Below, piece by piece: positions 1-7,834 of a stretch of 8,247 nucleotides of DNA; the stretch's first letter is position 1, and the number at the start of each line of letters is the position of its first letter. A program made the translations under genes and the position numbers. Below the pieces are notes generated by a model. That model did not search any database, was not told the origin of the DNA, and saw only the letters and a list, made by a program, of their open reading frames with translations. Source of the stretch: an uncultured Comamonadaceae bacterium (GTDB lineage: Bacteria > Pseudomonadota > Gammaproteobacteria > Burkholderiales > Burkholderiaceae_C); the NCBI GenBank assembly GCA_937893415.1, contig CALBWZ010000035.1, forward strand, positions 1-8,247, in the 5' to 3' direction.

Positions 1-468
1 CTGTTGTGCAGCTTGCAACGCGACGCTAGAAAATGAGCTCAATACCAGCCGTTCGCTGTTTGCCCCCCACAATTGCGCAGATGAGTTGGCCACAACACGT
101 CCCGTTGTATTGTCTGTGCCTGCGCTGGGTTTGATTTCAAGGTTGACGTAGTCGCCCCTAGGCATGCAAAAGTCTGCAATGTCGGCCAAGCTGGCCACAG
201 GTGTGCCTTTGTAGGCTGGCGACAGCCAAGAGCCAGCGTCCAACTGGCTTAAATCTGACCAGTTGTGTGCGCCCGCTGGTCCGTGGCCGCTGGTTGTGCG
301 GTCCAGTGTGTCGTCGTGCAGCAAAAAGCACACCTCGTCGGCGCTGAGTTTGACGTCGCATTCGAAGGCCGTGTGACCCAGAGAAGCGCCCATTTGAAAA
401 GCTGCTAGGGTGTTTTCTGGTGCTAATGTGCCCGCTCCTCTGTGGGCTATGACGCGTGGAAAAGGCAT
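1..468 (-). CDS. ugpQ: Glycerophosphodiester phosphodiesterase, 5' part (C-terminus cut by window edge)
   Basis: This enzyme hydrolyses glycerophosphodiesters from phospholipid turnover to sn-glycerol 3-phosphate and an alcohol, probably in the cytoplasm because no signal peptide is visible. Reading leftward from the ATG at 468-466 gives 156 codons without a stop, starting MPFPRVIAHRGAG. GDPD-family landmarks are all present: the HR pair (residues 9-10), the APENT segment (16-20), E36 and D38 in FECDVK, the catalytic-type H51 in LLHDD, and E111/K113 in NLEIKP. Family members are about 240-260 residues long, so roughly 60% is here. The frame stays open upstream without another ATG, but the family N-terminus supports this start; no clear Shine-Dalgarno sequence precedes it. 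It is transcribed divergently from the oxidoreductase gene. The family call is firm. The symbol follows usual annotation of short cytoplasmic homologues, and no ugp transporter gene is visible to confirm it. Confidence 0.93.
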   Translation of the reverse strand, partial: MPFPRVIAHRGAGTLAPENTLAAFQMGASLGHTAFECDVKLSADEVCFLLHDDTLDRTTSGHGPAGAHNWSDLSQLDAGSWLSPAYKGTPVASLADIADFCMPRGDYVNLEIKPSAGTDNTTGRVVANSSAQLWGANSERLVLSSFSSVALQAAQQ

Positions 469-577
469 GGGCAACGGTGCACTGGGTGCAATGGATAGGG
501 TTTTAGGGCTAAGCAAGTGCCCACACCGACCGTGCGTACACTCAAGGTGAGGATAATAGACTGGTAAAACTATTGAA
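469..577. promoter_or_regulatory. Divergent intergenic region, presumed to hold both promoters
   Basis: This gap of about 109 bp lies between two genes that point away from each other, so promoters for both should lie in it or just inside the neighbouring genes. The part nearest the rightward gene (about 551-577) is AT-rich and contains GATAAT at 552-557, which resembles a sigma-70 -10 box. The sequence 17 bp further upstream (ACCGTG) is a poor -35 match. No convincing operator palindrome was found. The inference rests on gene orientation more than on motif strength. Confidence 0.4.
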
Positions 578-3500
578 ATGCTTATGAACGCTTCCGTATC
601 GCACGACTTGCTCGCAGCAGCCAAGGCTGACACACCCAGACTACGCGAAATCCCTTACAACTACACGTCTTTTTCTGATCAAGAGATTGTGGTTCGCTTG
701 CTGGGTCAGCGGGCTTGGACAGTTTTAAACCAGTTGCGTGATGAGCGCAGAACTGGGCGTTCGGCGCGCATGCTGTATGAAGTGCTGGGTGACATGTGGG
801 TGGTTCAGCGCAACCCCTATTTACAAGATGATTTATTGGGCAACCCCAAGCGCCGGCGTGCCCTGGTGGATGCCCTGCGCCACCGCATGACCGAGGTGCA
901 AAAGCGGCGCACGCCCAGCGAAGACGCCAGCCGTGATGCGTTGGTGCAAGAGTTGACCGATGCTGCAAGCCAATCAATCGCCAGCTTTTCTAGCGCGTTT
1001 GACGACATGTCAAAGTTGCGCGCGCGTGTTCAACGCAGTTTTAAAAAGCTCACAGCCAAAGACAACATCAAGTTTGACGGTTTGTCGCGCGTGAGCCATG
1101 TGACCGATGCCACCGATTGGCGCGTAGAGTACCCGTTTGTGGTGCTGACCCCAGACACAGAGGCTGAAATGGCGCAGTTGGTGCGCGCAAGCATTGAGCT
1201 TGGATTAACCATTATTCCGCGTGGTGGTGGCACTGGTTATACGGGTGGCGCCATCCCATTAACTTGGAAATCGGTGGTTATCAATACCGAAAAGCTAGAG
1301 GCCATGACCGAAGTTGAAATGGTCAAACTGCCCGGTATGGACCAGCCTGTTGCCACGGTGTGGACAGAAGCCGGTGTGGTAACGCAGCGTGTTGCGGATG
1401 CCGCAGAACGCAGCGGTTATGTATTCGCGGTAGACCCAACATCAGCCGATGCCTCGTGTATTGGTGGCAACATTGCCATGAACGCCGGTGGTAAAAAAGC
1501 AGTGTTGTGGGGAACAGCACTAGACAACTTGGCGTCATGGCGCATGGTGACGCCCGATGCGCAGTGGTTGGAAGTCACCCGCATAGGCCACAACATGGGC
1601 AAGATTCACGACGCCGCGCTGGCTGTGTTTGAGTTGTCCTATTTTGAGGCTGACGGCACAACACCAGTGCGCACTGAGCGCTTGGAAATTGCTGGCAACA
1701 GCTTTCGCAAGGCTGGCTTAGGCAAAGACGTCACAGACAAGTTTTTGTCTGGTTTGCCAGGTATTCAAAAAGAAGGCTGTGATGGCCTCATCACCAGCGC
1801 TCGCTGGATTGTGCACCGCATGCCTGTGCACACACGCACAGTTTGTATGGAGTTTTTCGGCAATGCCAAAGATGCTATTCCCAGCATCGTGGATATTAAA
1901 GATTTCATGTTTGCCGAACAGCACCGCAGCGGTACGCTGCTGGCTGGCTTAGAGCATTTGGATGACCGTTATTTAAAAGCCGTAGGCTACGCTACCAAAA
2001 GCAAGCGTGGCGGCGTGGGCTTGCCAAAAATGGTGTTGATTGGCGATATTGTGGGCGACGATGCCGACGCCGTAGCACGTGCAGCTTCTGAAGTGGTTCG
2101 CATGGCCAACAGTCGGAGCGGCGAGGGCTTTGTGGCCATTAGCCCTGAAGCCCGTAAGAAATTCTGGTTGGATCGCAAGCGCACAGCGGCCATCAGCCGC
2201 CACACCAATGCGTTCAAAATTAACGAAGACGTGGTGATTCCTTTAGAACGCATGGGCGAGTACACCGATGGCATTGAGCGCATCAACATTGAGTTGTCCT
2301 TGCGCAACAAGCTGGCCTTGTGCGATGCCTTGTCAGCGTTTGTCAACCAGCCCAAGTTACCAATGGGCAAGAGTGATGACCCAGTTGCGGCTGTAGAGTG
2401 GTTGGATGACCGTGTGGTGCAAGCCAATACCGTCATTGACGGCGTGCGCGCCCAGTGGCAGCGTTGGCTTGATGACATTGACATGTCATTTGAACAACTT
2501 CAAACCCATACCTTGCGTGCCAGTTGGAAAGTGCAGCTACAAAAGCCATTGCGCGACATCTTTGTGGGTGCGGCCTTTGCGCCAATAGCCACAGAGATTG
2601 ACGCTATTCACCAACGTGTTCTTAAAGGGCGGGTATGGGCTGCGCTGCACATGCATGCAGGCGACGGCAATGTACACACCAACATACCGGTTAACAGCGA
2701 CAACTACGAGATGTTGCAAACGGCACACGGCGCAGTCGCGCGCATCATGGCGCTGGCCAGGTCGCTGGATGGCGTTATTTCTGGTGAACATGGTATTGGC
2801 ATCACCAAGTTGGAGTTCTTAACCGATGAGGAATTGGCGCCGTTTGCCAACTACAAACAACGCATTGACCCCAACGGTCACTTCAACAAAGGCAAGTTGT
2901 TGCGCCCCAGCGTGATGCTAGAAGGTTTCGCTTTGTCCGCCGACACCCATGTGGGCGATTTAAGCCATGCCTACACGCCAAGCTTTGGCCTGATGGGGCA
3001 TGAGTCCTTGATCATGCAGCAGTCAGATATAGGCAACATTGCCGCCAGTGTGAAAGACTGTTTGCGCTGTGGCAAGTGCAAGCCTGTCTGTGCCACGCAC
3101 GTACCGCGGGCCAATCTGCTGTATAGCCCCCGCAATAAAATTTTGGCCACCTCCTTGCTGGTTGAGGCTTTTTTATACGAAGAGCAAACCCGTCGCGGCA
3201 TCTCTATTGCACATTGGGAAGAGTTTGAAGATGTCGCCGATCATTGCACGGTGTGCCACAAATGTTTGACGCCTTGCCCAGTTGATATCGACTTTGGCGA
3301 AGTGTCCATGAACATGCGCAATTTGTTGCGAAAAATGGGTAAAAAGAGCTTTAGGCCTGGCAATGCTGCGGCCATGTTCATGCTCAATGCCACCAATCCC
3401 GAAACCATCAAGTTTGCCCGCGCAGCCATGGTTGGTGTGGGTATGCGTGCGCAGCGGTGGGCGCACGACTTGCTTAAGGTTGTTGCTAAAAAGCAAACCG

Positions 3501-4498
3501 CAGCACCCCCATCGTCGTTGGGGAAAGCACCCATTAAAGAGCAGGTAATTCACTTCATCAACAAAAAGCTTCCTGGCGGTTTACCCAAAAAAACTGCACG
3601 TGCCTTGTTGGATATTGAAGATGGCGATTACGTGCCAATCATTCGGGATCCCAAGGCCACCACTTCAGAGACAGAGGCTGTGTTTTATTTCCCTGGCTGC
3701 GGCTCTGAGCGTTTGTTCAGTCAGGTGGGGCTGGCCACTCAGGCCATGTTGTGGCACGCCGGCGTTCAAACTGTCTTGCCACCTGGCTACTTGTGTTGTG
3801 GCTACCCGCAGCGCGGCAGCGGCCAATTTGACAAGGCCGAAAAGATGATCACGGACAACCGCGTGTTGTTCCATCGCGTGGCCAACACGCTGAACTATCT
3901 GGACATTAAAACCGTTGTGGTGAGCTGTGGCACGTGCTACGACCAATTGCAAGGTTACGAGTTTGATCGTATTTTCCCTGGTTGCCGCATCATCGATATC
4001 CATGAGTACTTGCTTGAAAAAAATATCAAGCTCGATACCAACAACGGTTACATGTTCCACGACCCTTGCCATTCGCCTATGAAGTTGCAAGACCCCATGA
4101 AAACAGTCAAAGCTTTGGTGGGTGATGCGGTGATTAAGAGCGACAGGTGTTGTGGTGAATCAGGTACGCTGGGTGTGACCCGCCCAGATATTTCAACCCA
4201 GGTGCGTTTTCGGAAAGAGGAAGAGTTGCTCAAAAATGAGCAGCAGTTGGCCGCCCTCAAAGCCAACCCTGAGACGGCTATCACTGGCAACGTCGAGTCC
4301 AAAGCGCCCATCAAGATCCTAACGTCTTGTCCCAGCTGTTTGCAGGGCTTGTCCCGCTTCAGTGACGACTTGAACAACGGCTTGCTAGAAGCCGACTACG
4401 TGGTGGTTGAGATGGCCAACCTCATTTTGGGTAAAAATTGGATGCCCGAATTCGTGGCTAAAGCCAACAACGGCGGCATCGAACGGGTACTGCTGTGA
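578..4498 (+). CDS. DUF3683-type FAD-linked oxidase / Fe-S oxidoreductase fusion (YdiJ-like D-2-hydroxyacid dehydrogenase)
   Basis: This 1306-residue fusion is predicted to oxidise a D-2-hydroxyacid (2-hydroxyglutarate, lactate or similar) on FAD and pass electrons through Fe-S clusters, probably to the quinone pool. Visible in order: a DUF3683-like N-terminus (about 22-80, [21 protein letters not shown]); an FAD_binding_4 domain with [11 protein letters not shown] (214-224) and [12 protein letters not shown] (294-305); an FAD-oxidase C-terminal domain with HAGDGNVH (693-700) and GEHGIG (736-741), where H693, H700 and E737 match the metal ligands of D-2-hydroxyglutarate dehydrogenases; two ferredoxin motifs (C828/831/834/838 and C890/893/896/900); and two CCG modules (C1041, CCG 1073-1075, C1117/C1120; C1164, CCG 1191-1193, C1251/C1254). 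No signal peptide or clear membrane segment is seen. E. coli YdiJ is about 1018 residues; the surplus is the N-terminal region, extra sequence in the FAD half and a linker of about 130 residues before the CCG modules. A second ATG lies at 584. Substrate is inferred. Confidence 0.93.
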   Translation: MLMNASVSHDLLAAAKADTPRLREIPYNYTSFSDQEIVVRLLGQRAWTVLNQLRDERRTGRSARMLYEVLGDMWVVQRNPYLQDDLLGNPKRRRALVDALRHRMTEVQKRRTPSEDASRDALVQELTDAASQSIASFSSAFDDMSKLRARVQRSFKKLTAKDNIKFDGLSRVSHVTDATDWRVEYPFVVLTPDTEAEMAQLVRASIELGLTIIPRGGGTGYTGGAIPLTWKSVVINTEKLEAMTEVEMVKLPGMDQPVATVWTEAGVVTQRVADAAERSGYVFAVDPTSADASCIGGNIAMNAGGKKAVLWGTALDNLASWRMVTPDAQWLEVTRIGHNMGKIHDAALAVFELSYFEADGTTPVRTERLEIAGNSFRKAGLGKDVTDKFLSGLPGIQKEGCDGLITSARWIVHRMPVHTRTVCMEFFGNAKDAIPSIVDIKDFMFAEQHRSGTLLAGLEHLDDRYLKAVGYATKSKRGGVGLPKMVLIGDIVGDDADAVARAASEVVRMANSRSGEGFVAISPEARKKFWLDRKRTAAISRHTNAFKINEDVVIPLERMGEYTDGIERINIELSLRNKLALCDALSAFVNQPKLPMGKSDDPVAAVEWLDDRVVQANTVIDGVRAQWQRWLDDIDMSFEQLQTHTLRASWKVQLQKPLRDIFVGAAFAPIATEIDAIHQRVLKGRVWAALHMHAGDGNVHTNIPVNSDNYEMLQTAHGAVARIMALARSLDGVISGEHGIGITKLEFLTDEELAPFANYKQRIDPNGHFNKGKLLRPSVMLEGFALSADTHVGDLSHAYTPSFGLMGHESLIMQQSDIGNIAASVKDCLRCGKCKPVCATHVPRANLLYSPRNKILATSLLVEAFLYEEQTRRGISIAHWEEFEDVADHCTVCHKCLTPCPVDIDFGEVSMNMRNLLRKMGKKSFRPGNAAAMFMLNATNPETIKFARAAMVGVGMRAQRWAHDLLKVVAKKQTAAPPSSLGKAPIKEQVIHFINKKLPGGLPKKTARALLDIEDGDYVPIIRDPKATTSETEAVFYFPGCGSERLFSQVGLATQAMLWHAGVQTVLPPGYLCCGYPQRGSGQFDKAEKMITDNRVLFHRVANTLNYLDIKTVVVSCGTCYDQLQGYEFDRIFPGCRIIDIHEYLLEKNIKLDTNNGYMFHDPCHSPMKLQDPMKTVKALVGDAVIKSDRCCGESGTLGVTRPDISTQVRFRKEEELLKNEQQLAALKANPETAITGNVESKAPIKILTSCPSCLQGLSRFSDDLNNGLLEADYVVVEMANLILGKNWMPEFVAKANNGGIERVLL

Positions 4499-4971
4499 CC
4501 AATCCGTTCATTACCGCTGCAACAACCAACACCAACGCTATGTGCGTGTTGTGTTGTGAGATTGGTGGTGAGTTGGTTTGGCAAGACCAGCACTGCCGTG
4601 TTGTGCTGCCGGCTGAGGCCGACTACCCTGGCTTTGTGCGCGTGATTGCCAAGCAGCATGTCGGTGAAATGACCGATCTAACGCTTGCCGTTCGCGACCA
4701 CATCATGGCCGTAGTTTGGACGTGTGAATCGGTTCTTCGCGAGATCATGGAGCCCACCAAAGTTAACCTCGCTGCATTGGGCAATGTGGTGCCCCACGTG
4801 CATTGGCATATCATTGCCCGCTTCAGCGATGACCGCCATTTCCCCAATCCTATTTGGGGCGAGCCTAAGCGACAGACATCTTCTACCGACCATATTCGCC
4901 GTCAGACCCGTTCGGTTAGTTTGCCCGCATCGCTGGCTTTGGCTTTAACACAGGCGTTTGCCGTTCAATGA
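4495..4971 (+). CDS. HIT-family (histidine triad) protein
   Basis: HIT proteins are small nucleotide-binding hydrolases or transferases acting on nucleoside phosphoramidates, dinucleoside polyphosphates or similar substrates. The signature lies late in the protein as PHVHWHII, with H101, H103 and H105 forming the triad. It follows a typical LAALGN segment and precedes a FPNPIWG tail seen in betaproteobacterial homologues as I recall them. A C17-x-x-C20 pair near the N-terminus may be a metal-binding remnant. The chosen start is a GTG overlapping the TGA of the upstream oxidoreductase by 4 nt (GTGA), which suggests translational coupling. The family often begins just before the CxxC, so the ATG at 4540 is a real alternative and would give 143 instead of 158 residues; neither start has a strong Shine-Dalgarno sequence. 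It overlaps the next gene by ATGA at 4968-4971. The family is certain; the substrate is unknown. Confidence 0.92.
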   Translation: MTNPFITAATTNTNAMCVLCCEIGGELVWQDQHCRVVLPAEADYPGFVRVIAKQHVGEMTDLTLAVRDHIMAVVWTCESVLREIMEPTKVNLAALGNVVPHVHWHIIARFSDDRHFPNPIWGEPKRQTSSTDHIRRQTRSVSLPASLALALTQAFAVQ

Positions 4972-5405
4972 GCCAAGACGCCTTCCAAACCCACAAAGCA
5001 GGCCCCGTGCCTGTTGACATCGTGTTGCATCAAGCCAGTCGCCAGCTTGAGTTGGTGTATGAAACACACGGTAGCTTTAAATTGTCTTTCGAGCTGATGC
5101 GGGTGTACTCGCCTTCTGCTGAAGTGCGAGGCCATGGCATAGGTCAAGAGGTGTTGCAAACGGGCAAGGCCGATGTTGGCGTTGTTAATTTGGAGTTGGT
5201 TGGCAACTACGCCATCAAGCCCACGTTCAGCGATGGCCATGACACGGGTTTATTCGCTTGGCCTTACCTGTACGAGCTGGCCAACGAACAAGCACGCTTT
5301 GAAGCAGAGTACGTTGCCAAACTGCAAGATGCAGGGGTAACTCGTGGGTCAACCATGGGTTCTGCAAAGCCCCCTACACAGTCTGGCGGTGGTTGCTCTG
5401 CTTGA
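4968..5405 (+). CDS. DUF971 / gamma-butyrobetaine hydroxylase N-terminal-like domain protein
   Basis: This 145-residue protein matches the small stand-alone DUF971 family: an IVLHQASRQLELVY strand region (18-31), SFELMRVYSPSAEVRGHG (39-56), and the well-conserved GNYAIKPTFSDGHDTGLFAW segment in the middle to C-terminal part, followed by a helical stretch (YLYELANEQARFEAEYVAKL) and a low-complexity tail. The same domain occurs at the N-terminus of gamma-butyrobetaine hydroxylases and at the C-terminus of HCF101-type Mrp/Nbp35 Fe-S scaffold proteins. The function of the stand-alone form is not established. The cysteines that bind zinc in the eukaryotic hydroxylase domain are absent; the only cysteine is C143 in the Gly-rich terminus GGGCSA. 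The ATG overlaps the HIT stop codon (ATGA), suggesting coupling, and ubiE starts 39 bp downstream. A role in Fe-S handling is inference only. Confidence 0.9.
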   Translation: MSQDAFQTHKAGPVPVDIVLHQASRQLELVYETHGSFKLSFELMRVYSPSAEVRGHGIGQEVLQTGKADVGVVNLELVGNYAIKPTFSDGHDTGLFAWPYLYELANEQARFEAEYVAKLQDAGVTRGSTMGSAKPPTQSGGGCSA

Positions 5406-5444
5406 CAATTTTGCAAGGTTTCTTACGCCACTACACGAGCATTT

Positions 5445-6176
5445 ATGAGCCAAACACATTTCGGATTTAAAAAAGTCAATGAGGCTGACAAGGCCAAACA
5501 AGTTGCCAAAGTTTTTGATTCAGTGGCCTCCAAGTACGACATCATGAACGACGTGATGTCTGCGGGCTTGCACCGCGTGTGGAAGCGCTACACCTTAACC
5601 GTGGCCAACGCATTGCCCGGTCAACAGGTCTTAGACATTGCAGGTGGTACTGGCGACCTGGCTATGGGTTTTGCCAAGCAAGTTGGCCCTACAGGCACAG
5701 TGGTGCACACAGACATCAACCACGCCATGCTGAATGAGGGGCGCAACCGACTGATAGACGCCGGCGTGATCCTCCCCACTGCGGTGTGCGATGCCGAGCA
5801 GTTGCCATTTGAAGATGCCCGTTTTGACATTGTGAGTGTGGCTTTTGGTTTGCGTAATATGACCCATAAAGGCCGCGCTTTAACAGAAATGTGCCGTGTT
5901 TTAAAGCCGGGTGGCAAGTTGTTGGTGCTGGAGTTTTCGACGGTTGCCAAGCCTCTTAAAGGGCTATACGACCTTTACTCCTTTAAGGTTTTACCAAAAC
6001 TAGGACATTTGATAGCTGGTGATGCGCAAAGTTACCAGTATTTGGCTGAGTCCATTCGTATGCACCCTGACCAAGACACGCTAAAAGCCATGATGGTTGA
6101 TGCCGGTTTTGGCCATGTGGATGTGCACAACATGACCGGCGGTGTGGTTGCCTTGCATGCGGGCCGCAAAGTTTAA
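5445..6176 (+). CDS. ubiE: Ubiquinone/menaquinone biosynthesis C-methyltransferase UbiE
   Basis: UbiE uses S-adenosylmethionine to add the ring C-methyl group to the benzoquinol intermediate of ubiquinone synthesis, and to demethylmenaquinol in species that make menaquinone. The 243-residue protein has close to the usual length (about 250). It opens with the family N-terminus THFGFKKV, followed by UbiE/COQ5 signature 1, [16 protein letters not shown] (31-46). SAM-binding motif I is [10 protein letters not shown] (62-71), with the acidic ribose-binding D90 in HTDIN. Signature 2 is [15 protein letters not shown] (151-165). The protein is cytosolic or peripheral to the membrane, with no membrane segment. 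It sits 39 bp after the DUF971 gene and 56 bp before the Tim44-like gene, in the same direction as ubiJ and ubiB further on. The Shine-Dalgarno sequence is weak, but the start matches family N-termini. Confidence 0.98.
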   Translation: MSQTHFGFKKVNEADKAKQVAKVFDSVASKYDIMNDVMSAGLHRVWKRYTLTVANALPGQQVLDIAGGTGDLAMGFAKQVGPTGTVVHTDINHAMLNEGRNRLIDAGVILPTAVCDAEQLPFEDARFDIVSVAFGLRNMTHKGRALTEMCRVLKPGGKLLVLEFSTVAKPLKGLYDLYSFKVLPKLGHLIAGDAQSYQYLAESIRMHPDQDTLKAMMVDAGFGHVDVHNMTGGVVALHAGRKV

Positions 6177-6221
6177 GTAATTGCATTTTCAGTAAAAAAA
6201 ATTAACCAGTTGACAACTAAT

Positions 6222-6227
6222 AAGGAA
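6222..6227 (+). promoter_or_regulatory. Ribosome binding site of the Tim44-like gene
   Basis: AAGGAA lies 5 nt before the ATG at 6233 in an AT-rich leader. It is the clearest Shine-Dalgarno sequence in the window and fixes the start codon, which opens directly into a signal peptide. Confidence 0.75.
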
Positions 6228-6232
6228 AAACG

Positions 6233-7120
6233 ATGAAACATTTTTGGGTGCTTTTGGTCACCGTTGCCATGGCTTTGGCCACCACACATGCCTCTGCCAA
6301 GCGCATGGGCGGTTTTTCATTTGGTAAGCAGTCAGGCAAGGTGACGCAGCGTCAAGCTGCGCCCCCAACCGCACCTGGCGCCCCCACCAAAGCTGCGGGT
6401 GCAACTGGCGCCGGTGGCAACCGTTTTGGCGGCATGATTGGTGGTTTGGCTGCCGGTCTTGGCTTGGCATGGCTTGCCAGCTCAATGGGCTTTGGCGAAG
6501 GCTTTGGCAATATATTGATGTTGGCCTTACTGGCCATGGCCGGTGTGTTTTTATTCCGTATGCTCAGTCGCCCACGCATGGCGCAGGCTGGAGGCACCAA
6601 CACATACAAAGGCTATGACTCTAAAAATGTCGGCAACGACGCTTCGGCTAGGCCGTGGGAGTCTGCTGGCACTGGCAACGCCTCTGCCGGCAGCCTAATT
6701 GGTTCTAGCTTGCTGGGCAATCAAATGTGGGGTGTGCCTGAGGGTTTTGATACCGATAGCTTTTTGAATGCTTGCAAACGCAACTTCACGACCTTGCAAG
6801 CGGCGTGGGATGCTTCTGATGTAGCCAGTCTGCGGGCCATGATGACAGACGAGATGGTCACCAACATTCAAGAACAACTCAATGAGCGTGATGCCCGCAC
6901 CAATGGTGCAGCCAACGTGACCGAAGTTCTGAAGTTAGACGCGCAATTGTTGGGTATTGAGGAAATTGATGGCAGTTACATGGCCAGTGTGGAGTTCAAC
7001 GGCTTGATTCGTGAAAGCGCTGATACTGGCCCCACACCATTCCGTGAAGTTTGGAACGTTACGCGTCCCATGAGCGGACCTGGTGGCTGGTTGGTTGCAG
7101 GTGTGCAAGCACTAAGCTAA
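6233..7120 (+). CDS. Tim44-like domain protein, exported/membrane-anchored
   Basis: The 295-residue protein starts with a signal peptide (MKHFWVLLVTVAMALATTHASA, probable cleavage after A22 at ASA|K). A Pro/Ala/Gly-rich low-complexity stretch follows (about 40-67). Two hydrophobic segments come next, a Gly/Ala-rich one (about 68-86) and a stronger membrane helix (about 93-111, NILMLALLAMAGVFLF). After a Ser/Gly-rich linker, a soluble Tim44-like domain runs from about 170 to the end (FDTDSFLNACKRNF, WDASDVASLRAMMTDEM, REVWNVTRP, GGWLVAGVQAL). Tim44-like domains have an NTF2-like fold; mitochondrial Tim44 is a membrane-associated import factor, but the bacterial function is largely unknown. Which side of the membrane carries the domain is unclear and depends on whether both hydrophobic segments span. 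The gene lies between ubiE and ubiJ and is followed by a hairpin. A link to quinone synthesis or to envelope protein handling is speculation from position. Confidence 0.88.
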   Translation: MKHFWVLLVTVAMALATTHASAKRMGGFSFGKQSGKVTQRQAAPPTAPGAPTKAAGATGAGGNRFGGMIGGLAAGLGLAWLASSMGFGEGFGNILMLALLAMAGVFLFRMLSRPRMAQAGGTNTYKGYDSKNVGNDASARPWESAGTGNASAGSLIGSSLLGNQMWGVPEGFDTDSFLNACKRNFTTLQAAWDASDVASLRAMMTDEMVTNIQEQLNERDARTNGAANVTEVLKLDAQLLGIEEIDGSYMASVEFNGLIRESADTGPTPFREVWNVTRPMSGPGGWLVAGVQALS

Positions 7121-7151
7121 CAAACGTCGGCACAACAAGCCATTCCGCCCC

Positions 7152-7190
7152 AACGCCCTGCCAGGTCATGCCAGCAGGGCGTTTGCCTTT
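7152..7190 (+). terminator. Probable rho-independent terminator after the Tim44-like gene
   Basis: A perfect 10-bp inverted repeat, AACGCCCTGC (7152-7161) and GCAGGGCGTT (7174-7183), encloses a 12-nt loop. The right arm runs into a T-rich but interrupted stretch, GTTTGCCTTT (7181-7190). It lies 31 nt after the stop codon at 7120. The stem is strong and GC-rich. The broken T run makes partial read-through into ubiJ possible. Confidence 0.75.
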
Positions 7191-7225
7191 GCGACTTGCT
7201 ACAAACAAATCCGGCACAATCTCTT

Positions 7226-7834
7226 ATGACAAACGCAATGCACAACACAGCAGCTTCATTGCTGAACGCGCTTCCAAACCCAGACACATTGGCCAGTTTG
7301 CCATTGCAGTTTTTAGACGGTGTTCAACGCTTTATGAGTAGTAACCCACCGCCCACTTGGCTGGTCAGTGAGGTGCAAAATAAACTGCTTTTGCTGATCA
7401 ACCATGTGCTGGATCAAGAACCGCAAGCTACAGCCAGGCTGGCGAGGCACAAAGGCAAGCGGATTGCATTTGACTGGGGTGGTTTGCATGTCAATTGGCT
7501 GATCAGTCCAGCAGGCTTGCTAATGAGCCTCAGCGCCAATGACGGCAAAGCACCTGACTTGCGCATTGACTTGCAAGATGCCGCATTTTCAGACGTGGCG
7601 AAAGCCGTCATGCAAGGTACGCAGCCAGAGATCAAAATGCACGGCGACGTGATGTTGGCTGCCGAGTTAGGTTGGCTGCGAGAACATGTGCGGTGGGATA
7701 TGGAAGACGACTTGGCCCGCGTGATTGGGGATGTGTCTGCTATGCGTATAAGCAGTATGGCGCTACAAGTAGTAGCCGCTGCCAAGACATTTGTTGCCAA
7801 GCGCCAAGCACCAACTGAGGCACCCGCATCGTGA
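7226..7834 (+). CDS. ubiJ: Ubiquinone biosynthesis accessory factor UbiJ (SCP2 domain)
   Basis: UbiJ is a lipid-binding accessory protein of the soluble ubiquinone-synthesis complex, thought to hold polyprenylated intermediates for the Ubi enzymes. From the ATG at 7226 the product is 202 residues, against about 201 for E. coli UbiJ. An SCP2-like domain occupies roughly 20-150. The hallmark section is [16 protein letters not shown] (136-151) followed by [19 protein letters not shown] (157-175), the acidic WD-E-DLA-GD block typical of UbiJ. The C-terminal part is helical and ends in a Pro/Ala-rich tail. The start is uncertain: TTG at 7196 and ATG at 7238 are in frame, and none has a visible Shine-Dalgarno sequence; 7226 was chosen for length. 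It overlaps the GTG start of ubiB by 4 nt, consistent with the ubiE-ubiJ-ubiB order of E. coli, except that here a Tim44-like gene and a terminator lie between ubiE and ubiJ. Confidence 0.93.
   Translation: MTNAMHNTAASLLNALPNPDTLASLPLQFLDGVQRFMSSNPPPTWLVSEVQNKLLLLINHVLDQEPQATARLARHKGKRIAFDWGGLHVNWLISPAGLLMSLSANDGKAPDLRIDLQDAAFSDVAKAVMQGTQPEIKMHGDVMLAAELGWLREHVRWDMEDDLARVIGDVSAMRISSMALQVVAAAKTFVAKRQAPTEAPAS

Noticed and set aside
158..361. Minus-strand open frame inside the phosphodiesterase gene
   Set aside because: It is in a different frame from the GDPD motifs, is Arg-rich and matches nothing I recognise.
582..4377. Many open frames on the minus strand opposite the oxidoreductase gene, for example 1987-2484, 3173-3553, 3665-4090 and 4048-4377
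   Set aside because: The plus-strand gene shows family motifs along its whole length. The antisense frames encode Arg/Ser/Cys/His-rich sequences without recognisable domains, as expected for shadows of a real gene.
5402..5407. Exact TTGACA hexamer at the end of the DUF971 gene, as a possible ubiE promoter
   Set aside because: With a 16-17 bp spacer the -10 position reads TACGCC or ACGCCA, a poor match; the hexamer alone is not enough.
6210..6215. Exact TTGACA hexamer in the leader of the Tim44-like gene
   Set aside because: A -10 box at normal spacing would fall on or after the start codon (ATGAAA), so it cannot drive this gene's full message.
6177..6232. AT-rich gap after ubiE with an A run, considered as a terminator
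   Set aside because: No stem precedes a T run on the plus strand; the A run lacks an associated hairpin.
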